From the NCBI GenBank assembly GCA_016203335.1, contig JACQNA010000103.1, positions 1 through 9,431 of the forward strand: a DNA stretch of 9,431 nucleotides, given 5' to 3'. The stretch is from Candidatus Woesearchaeota archaeon (lineage in GTDB: Archaea > Nanobdellota > Nanobdellia > Woesearchaeales > JACQNA01). Numbering within the stretch: position 1 is the stretch's first letter; every line of letters starts with the position of its first letter. Below the pieces are notes generated by a model that saw only the letters and a program-made list of their open reading frames with translations, made no database searches and was not told where the DNA came from. Below are positions 4,820-9,431 of this stretch, in pieces. The position numbers and the translations under genes were made by a program.

Positions 4820-7255
4820 TTACTCAGCGAGGATATCCTTGATGATCCCATACACATCCGGATACCGCTCAATATCCAGCATCGCGGTATGCAGGGGCTC
4901 GCCATACGTGCCTGCACAGGTGCCGTTGATGATAAACTGCCTGGCGTTTGGAATCAGCGCGTGGTCCAGCAGCACAATGCCGTCGCCATCCCTGCCGCCC
5001 ATGTCGCATCCTGAGCCAGCGATAATATACAAAGGGATGTTCGGCTGCTTTGCCGGATCATTGAGCTTGTTCAGGAACAGGCTCCCTTCCTGCATGTCCC
5101 TGCATTCCAGCCCTTCGCCGAGCAGGGGGCAGAAATCATTCACCCTGCCGATAATGCCCTTGTTCGGCGTTCCGGTCATGATCAGGAGCTGGACAGCATC
5201 ATCACCAAAAATCTGCAGGTATCTCCGGGCGACCAGCCCGCCCATGGAATTTGCAATCATTTTTACCCTTGGCTTCCCGGTCTTCTGGAGGACTGCGTCA
5301 ACCAGATCCCGCAGGCGGACCGCATACGTATCTATGGTCTCGCTTTTCGTCGGCACCACTACATATTCTCCTGCTTTCTGAAATGCATCATAGTAATAAC
5401 TTACCTTTACTGTTACCGGCTTCCCGGAAACGCCCCACTCGCCAGAACGAAGCCCCTCCTGAATCGATGCCAATGAAAGAATCCCCGCATTAATATAGCC
5501 GTCCTGCTGCAGGCGATATTGGATCTTGTTAAATGCATCCAGGGAATACTCAGGTGAGCTGCTTGCCAATACCGAATGGCCGTGGAGCAGCACCACGGGG
5601 AAGGTATCCGGATTATTCCGGCAGCTTTCATCATGGCAGCAGGGCTCGCATGCGCCAAAGACGCAGCAGACCGGGGGAGCGTCAGAGAGTGCTGTTTCAA
5701 TGGTTGAGATTGCAGTGTATGCGGGAAATCCCTGGATCTGCGGAGCAGGCGGGATACTGGGGAGGGGAGGGGTCGGGGGAATGCATACTGAACTCTGGTA
5801 TTCGGCAAGGGGAGGAGCGTACTGCTGCCGCGCAAAATAATAGGCGCTCATGTTATATGCATCAAATGCCGGATTCCGCTCAACATCTCCGGGCTGCTCT
5901 GGAGGGATGAGGGAGCTGTACCCGCTTTTCCTGTATTCTTGCCGGAGCTGCTCGCGGTAGTGCTGCGCCAGATCAGCGGCATACTGCGCAAATGCAGGGT
6001 CATCAGGAAAGGAAGCGTTTTGCGCTCTGGAGCGGTTCTGGAGCTGCTGATATTCTTTCGTGAATGCTGTGATTTCTGTGCAGATGGCATTCAGAATTGG
6101 CATCTCGTTGATTTGCGGCAGGCTGCTGCAGTTCTCGAGCAGGCAGCGCAGGCCCTGCTCCTCAGTAAGGAAATATTCCCCTTTCCGCGCCTCTTGCATT
6201 GTCCTGTTCCTGACCATGGCTGCTGTCGGCGCAAAATCCTGCAGCAAAGCGCTGCTTTCCTGCTCCAGCTGCGGATAGTTCGTGGTCTGGTTTCTGATAG
6301 CAGTAATAATGCTGATAAACGCCCTGCTCAGGTTTTCCGCCTGCTGGCGATCTTCTCCTGTGCTTGTCGCATTGCTGAGCTCCAAGAGCTGGTACTGCCC
6401 TGCAAACTCCTGCAGCTGCCTCACTACCCTGTTATGCTGATTGAGGAGGGCATCTGCTGACTGGTTCAGCTGGATGGCACGCTGCTGCAGATCCTGCGCA
6501 GCATCCTGAAAGCTTTGGTTGAATTGCCGGCTGAGGCTGAGGTAATCCTGCTGCGCCCAGACTGCCCGGAAATTCTCTGCAGCAATATGGAGCGCAGCAA
6601 ACCTGCTGTTGAGCTGCTCTTTTTCCTGGCGGATGGGCTCCATGTTGACCGCTTTGCTTGCTATGAATACTGCATTGCTTGCTTCCTGGAGCAGCACATC
6701 TGCCTGGCTGAGCTCACGCAGGAACAGGGTGATATTCTCCCTGAGCACCTCTTTGAGCTGCTTCTGAAGCTCGTTTAAGTCATAATTGGCGATCACCAGT
6801 GATGAGCGGAAGGTTTCGTCAGTGGTGGCAGGGCATATGATGGATTCTTTTGGCTTGCACCGCACCTGAAAATTATACAGGTCCTGGCCGCTGCCGAGCC
6901 TGCTTACGGAAAGAGGATACGATCTCTGGAATGACTGCTTGTTGCTGAGCAGCACTTTTCCTGCATCAATCGTTGCATTGCTGCTGGTGTCCTGAAACTG
7001 GAACTGGCAGCTGGCTGCACAGGGCCAGGCATGCTCGGCAGTAACTGTGAAAGTGATATTCTGCTGCTCGCCGTATGCCAGGGAAAATGATGCCTCTGCA
7101 GGAATAACTGATATGATAATGCTCTTGCCAAGGAGAAACCTTGTTTCTGTCCAGAGCCGGAAGCCGTATATTCCTCCGATAATCAGGAGAATGGCAATCA
7201 CTACTATGATCTTCTTGTGCTGTATCCACCCCCTCTTTTCATCTGCGTGCTGCAT
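4820..7255 (-). CDS. Membrane-anchored extracellular alpha/beta hydrolase (lipase/esterase-like)
   Basis: This is an 811-residue protein. A single hydrophobic segment (residues 15-33) after a charged N-terminus acts as a signal anchor. Residues about 45-155 look like a beta-rich domain. About 158-440 is a Gln/Ala-rich helical, coiled-coil-like stalk, followed by a Pro-rich linker (492-505) and a Cys cluster (C530, C531, C536, C539, C540, C545). The C-terminal 260 residues are an alpha/beta hydrolase. It has the oxyanion LLHGHS (556-561), nucleophile S670 in ANSMGG (Ala replaces the first Gly of GxSxG), TGTPNKG (694-700), a likely acid at D756 or D758 in RDGDG, and H789. Fourteen N-x-S/T sequons, thirteen of them before the hydrolase domain, fit an N-glycosylated extracytoplasmic stalk. 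It follows argS by 8 nt, so co-transcription is likely. The fold resembles lipases and PGAP1-type hydrolases; substrate unknown. Confidence 0.8.
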   Translation of the reverse strand: MQHADEKRGWIQHKKIIVVIAILLIIGGIYGFRLWTETRFLLGKSIIISVIPAEASFSLAYGEQQNITFTVTAEHAWPCAASCQFQFQDTSSNATIDAGKVLLSNKQSFQRSYPLSVSRLGSGQDLYNFQVRCKPKESIICPATTDETFRSSLVIANYDLNELQKQLKEVLRENITLFLRELSQADVLLQEASNAVFIASKAVNMEPIRQEKEQLNSRFAALHIAAENFRAVWAQQDYLSLSRQFNQSFQDAAQDLQQRAIQLNQSADALLNQHNRVVRQLQEFAGQYQLLELSNATSTGEDRQQAENLSRAFISIITAIRNQTTNYPQLEQESSALLQDFAPTAAMVRNRTMQEARKGEYFLTEEQGLRCLLENCSSLPQINEMPILNAICTEITAFTKEYQQLQNRSRAQNASFPDDPAFAQYAADLAQHYREQLRQEYRKSGYSSLIPPEQPGDVERNPAFDAYNMSAYYFARQQYAPPLAEYQSSVCIPPTPPLPSIPPAPQIQGFPAYTAISTIETALSDAPPVCCVFGACEPCCHDESCRNNPDTFPVVLLHGHSVLASSSPEYSLDAFNKIQYRLQQDGYINAGILSLASIQEGLRSGEWGVSGKPVTVKVSYYYDAFQKAGEYVVVPTKSETIDTYAVRLRDLVDAVLQKTGKPRVKMIANSMGGLVARRYLQIFGDDAVQLLIMTGTPNKGIIGRVNDFCPLLGEGLECRDMQEGSLFLNKLNDPAKQPNIPLYIIAGSGCDMGGRDGDGIVLLDHALIPNARQFIINGTCAGTYGEPLHTAMLDIERYPDVYGIIKDILAE

Positions 7256-7263
7256 GTGAGATG

Positions 7264-8910
7264 CTACATTTCTTCCAGCGCTGTTATGCCGAGCAGGGAA
7301 AGGCCAACTCCGATGAGCTCTTTGAGCTTTTGTGCGAGCGCAAGGCGCGCGTCCCTGGTCCGCGGATCAGCCTTGAGTATCGGGAAATGGGCATAGTAAT
7401 TGTTGAATGCCTGGCAGAGGTGCAGGAGATAGGTGCAGAGCAGCGCAGGCTTGTACTCCAGCGCTGCCTTCTCTGCTGCCGGCTGGAACTCCATGATCAG
7501 CTTTGCGAGCGCAGCATCATCTGCGGTGGAAAGCGGCTCTGCTGAGGCTTTCTCCGGCTGCTTGCCATGCTTCCGCAGGATTGAGCAGATTCTGGCATGG
7601 GTGTACTGGATGTAGGGGCCGGTCTCTCCCTCAAATGCGATGCTCTCCGCAGGATTATACGTCATGTCCCGGGCATGGTCAAATTTCAGCATATAAAAGG
7701 TGAGCGCTGCCAATCCAATTGCCTTGCTCCGCTGCGCGAGCTCTTTTTCCGGCAGCTGGTGGCGCTTCTTGATCTCTTCTCGTGCCAGGGCTTCCATCTC
7801 TGCGATAATATCATCAGCATCAACGACCTTGCCTTCCCTGGACTTCATCCTTCCCTCGGGCAGATTCACCAGCCCATAGGAGAGGTGGTAGAGCTTTTCC
7901 TTGTCCAGGCCCATCAGGGAGAGCACTGCAAAGAGCTGCTGGAAATGGAGGTTTTGCTCAGAGGCAACGACATATATGCTTCTTTCCAGGCGGTAATCCC
8001 TGAATTTCTGAAAGGCAAGATACATGTCCTGGGTGATATACACTGAGGTGCCATCATCCCGCAGCAGGACTCGGTAGGGCAGGGCAAACTGCTCCAGCTC
8101 AGCAATGATATTGCCTGCATGGTCCATCTTGAATATGCCTTTCTTATAATATTCCAGCACCATATCTTTTGCCTGCTGGTAGTACCTGCTTTCGTAATAT
8201 GTTATGTCAAACCGTACGCCGAACTCCTGGAATGTCCGGGCAAACCCCTCCAGCGCCCACTCATTCATCTGCTTCCAGAGGGCAATGGTCTTTTTGTCGC
8301 GGTGCTCATACCTCTGGAGGAGCTCATACGCCTCTTTTTCCAGCGCCTCATTTTTCTTCTGCTGGTAGAGCACATAAAAATCGCCGACAAAATGGTCCGG
8401 CTTCTTATCCGGCTTTTTTCCCTTGCCCCACTTTTGGTAGGCAAGCATGCTCTGGCAGATGTGGATTCCCCTATCATTCACCAGGTTTGCCTGGATGACT
8501 GTATATCCCTGATGCCTGAGCAGAGCGCTCACTGCGCGCCCAATGCAGATATTGCGGAGATGCCCGAGATGCAGCGGCTTGTTCGTATTCGGTGCGCAAT
8601 ATTCAATCATGACTGTTTTTCCCCTTTTTTTCACCGGGCTAATCCTTGCTGCCAATGCCTGCTGCGCCAGCGCCTGCCGCTTGATGAAGAAATTCAGGTA
8701 GGGGCCCTTTGCCTCAATCTTCTCCAGAAACGGAAGCCTGATCTTCTGGCTCAGATAGGAGGCAATCTCCGCAGGGCTTTTCCTGAAATGCTCCCGCAAT
8801 AAGAAGCAGGGGAACGCAAAGTCGCCCATCCCATCCGGCGGAACCTCCAGATGGACATCTTTTGCACCGTGATGCTCCAGGGCCTTGCTGATTTCCTGTT
8901 TGAAGTCCAT
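7264..8910 (-). CDS. argS: Arginyl-tRNA synthetase
   Basis: This 548-residue cytosolic class I synthetase charges tRNA-Arg. The N-terminal arginine-specific domain (about 1-85) is followed by the catalytic core with APNTNKPLHLGHLRN, where HLGH (114-117) is the HIGH signature. The KMSKS-equivalent loop is GRMKSREGKVV (353-363), degenerate as is usual for ArgS. The DALR-type helical anticodon-binding domain begins near EGETGPYIQYTHARI (428-441) and the protein ends in LGITALEEM. Length and motifs are those of an intact enzyme, slightly short of the average. A TATA box centred about 27 nt upstream of the ATG implies a leaderless message. The gene probably forms an operon with the hydrolase 8 nt downstream. 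Its substrate tRNA-Arg(UCG) is encoded about 6 kb away in the same window, probably by coincidence. Confidence 0.96.
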   Translation of the reverse strand: MDFKQEISKALEHHGAKDVHLEVPPDGMGDFAFPCFLLREHFRKSPAEIASYLSQKIRLPFLEKIEAKGPYLNFFIKRQALAQQALAARISPVKKRGKTVMIEYCAPNTNKPLHLGHLRNICIGRAVSALLRHQGYTVIQANLVNDRGIHICQSMLAYQKWGKGKKPDKKPDHFVGDFYVLYQQKKNEALEKEAYELLQRYEHRDKKTIALWKQMNEWALEGFARTFQEFGVRFDITYYESRYYQQAKDMVLEYYKKGIFKMDHAGNIIAELEQFALPYRVLLRDDGTSVYITQDMYLAFQKFRDYRLERSIYVVASEQNLHFQQLFAVLSLMGLDKEKLYHLSYGLVNLPEGRMKSREGKVVDADDIIAEMEALAREEIKKRHQLPEKELAQRSKAIGLAALTFYMLKFDHARDMTYNPAESIAFEGETGPYIQYTHARICSILRKHGKQPEKASAEPLSTADDAALAKLIMEFQPAAEKAALEYKPALLCTYLLHLCQAFNNYYAHFPILKADPRTRDARLALAQKLKELIGVGLSLLGITALEEM

Positions 8911-8932
8911 ACTGTGGCTGAAGAAAACTCCC

Positions 8933-8940
8933 TATATTAA
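8933..8940 (-). promoter_or_regulatory. TATA box for argS, possibly bidirectional
   Basis: TTAATATA on the minus strand (TATATTAA on the plus strand) is centred about 27 nt upstream of the argS ATG. The box is nearly symmetrical, so it could also direct plus-strand initiation near 8960, where the large structured element starts. Confidence 0.65.
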
Positions 8941-8952
8941 TCTTCTCTTTCC

Positions 8953-9123
8953 AGGGGCGCTGGAGAAAATGTAGGTGAGCATCAATATGCGAAGGTCTAT
9001 CTCGTGTCTTCTAAGCGGCAGGCAGGGGGACGCCCCACCCGGGGATGCCTGCCTTTACGTTGCAGAATCATGACCTGAGCCGATGCTCACCCGAGCAGCA
9101 GCGAGATTTTCTCCAGAGCCCTT
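8953..9123. ncRNA. Large foldable intergenic element, candidate structured RNA
   Basis: This gene-free gap between argS and the coiled-coil gene folds end to end. AGGGGC/GCCCTT (8953-8958 with 9118-9123) joins CTGGAGAAAAT/ATTTTCTCCAG (8960-8970 with 9106-9116, perfect 11 bp). After an asymmetric loop (3 nt against 14) comes GGTGAGCATC/GATGCTCACC (8974-8983 with 9082-9091, perfect 10 bp). An internal hairpin GGCAGGCA/TGCCTGCC (9017-9024 with 9046-9053) carries a G/C-rich tip. An alternative pairing, TAAGCGGC (9012-9019) with GCCGCTTA (9128-9135), reaches into the neighbouring stop codon. I do not recognise the conserved cores of RNase P RNA, SRP RNA or 5S rRNA. The symmetric TATA box at 8933 would favour plus-strand transcription. 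Confidence 0.55.
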
Positions 9124-9133
9124 TGCAGGCCGC

Positions 9134-9385
9134 TTATGAGGCGTTCACCTGCTCATTCTTCTGCTTGAGCACCAGGATGTGCATGATCTTGAGAAGCTTG
9201 AGCTCCTGCTTGAGGTCTTCCACCTCATCCCGCATCTCCTGGATCAGCTCGTAGTTGTGCTGGATATTGTTGACATTTTCTTCCACTACCGCAGGAATGT
9301 CCTCGAATTCAGAAAGCTCATTGCGGATCTGCTTGATCCACGCGTCCACGTTCTCCTTGAAGAGCAGCACGGATTTCTCCATCAT
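9134..9385 (-). CDS. Small acidic coiled-coil protein
   Basis: This protein has 83 residues, or 82 if the second of the two tandem ATGs is used. It is almost wholly helical, with a strong heptad-like segment (about residues 45-75, EMRDEVEDLKQELKLLK) and no membrane segment, cysteine or catalytic motif. I recognise no specific family; it probably dimerises through the coiled coil. It is the only gene here with a clear Shine-Dalgarno, AGGTGAT directly upstream of the ATG pair, and so has a short leader of about 10-15 nt. The TATA box lies at the window edge with a perfect palindrome between it and the predicted start. The second ATG gives better Shine-Dalgarno spacing. The complete gene is inside the window. 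Confidence 0.72.
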   Translation of the reverse strand: MMEKSVLLFKENVDAWIKQIRNELSEFEDIPAVVEENVNNIQHNYELIQEMRDEVEDLKQELKLLKIMHILVLKQKNEQVNAS

Positions 9386-9392
9386 ATCACCT
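9386..9392 (-). promoter_or_regulatory. Shine-Dalgarno site of the coiled-coil gene
   Basis: AGGTGAT on the minus strand complements the 16S rRNA tail. It abuts the first ATG, so the second ATG (9382) has the more usual spacing. It contrasts with the leaderless genes elsewhere in the window. Confidence 0.6.
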
Positions 9393-9404
9393 GCTTTTTT
9401 TAGC

Positions 9405-9424
9405 AGTATACTCTTTCGTATACT
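9405..9424. promoter_or_regulatory. Operator-like palindrome at coiled-coil gene promoter
   Basis: AGTATAC (9405-9411) and GTATACT (9418-9424) are perfect 7-bp inverted arms with a 6-nt spacer. They lie between the TATA box (about 9424-9430) and the predicted transcription start (about 9400), where a bound repressor dimer would block initiation. Which protein binds it is unknown. Confidence 0.5.
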
Positions 9425-9430
9425 TATATA
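9424..9430 (-). promoter_or_regulatory. TATA box of the coiled-coil gene
   Basis: TATATAA on the minus strand predicts a start near 9400, which leaves a leader just long enough to hold the Shine-Dalgarno site. It is cut close by the window edge. Confidence 0.5.
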
Positions 9431-9431
9431 T

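Noticed and set aside
913..8910. tRNA-Arg, ArgS and an arginase-family gene in one window as an arginine-linked unit
   Set aside because: They are separated by unrelated genes and have separate promoters, with no shared regulatory element visible; coincidence is the simpler reading.
8953..9123. Identification of the intergenic fold as RNase P RNA, SRP RNA or 5S rRNA
   Set aside because: The conserved cores of these RNAs that I can recognise are not present and the size does not match 5S or archaeal SRP RNA, so no family name is given.

Overview
The window is archaeal. It encodes the archaeal/eukaryotic ribosomal protein eS17, an archaeal-type arginyl-tRNA synthetase and a tRNA-Arg interrupted by bulge-helix-bulge introns. 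Almost every gene start has a TATA box centred 26-28 nt upstream of the start codon, which is the signature of leaderless archaeal transcripts. The many small proteins and the AbrB/nucleotidyltransferase fusion recall DPANN-type archaea, but that placement is inference. No CRISPR array, insertion sequence or rRNA is visible.

Layout. Positions 1-204 hold hairpins and no gene. On the minus strand, 520-205 carries two overlapping tiny genes: a Cys-rich protein and a two-helix membrane protein. Divergent from them is eS17 (645-839). Next comes tRNA-Arg(UCG) (913-1044), which needs removal of two introns, one of them a 20-nt intron in the T arm. A structured, apparently noncoding stretch follows (1063-1190), containing a C/D-box-like element and a long hairpin. 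A doubtful 35-codon leaderless ORF precedes a MscS-family channel gene (1389-2447). Convergent to it on the minus strand lie an unknown 160-residue protein gene and an arginase/agmatinase-family gene. Divergent from the latter is a two-gene operon: an AbrB-like/nucleotidyltransferase/HEPN-like fusion and a 64-residue basic helical protein, with an operator-like palindrome at the start codon. On the minus strand, argS (8910-7264) is followed 8 nt later by a large membrane-anchored, sequon-rich alpha/beta hydrolase (7255-4820). Between argS and the last gene lies a foldable intergenic element (8953-9123). At the right edge is a small coiled-coil gene with a Shine-Dalgarno site and its own operator-like palindrome.

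How it fits together. eS17, tRNA-Arg and ArgS are translation housekeeping genes. The channel and the hydrolase act at or outside the membrane. The AbrB-NTase-HEPN operon looks like a self-regulated toxin-antitoxin-like module. The points most worth a second look are the doubly interrupted tRNA, that fusion operon, and the two structured noncoding stretches.
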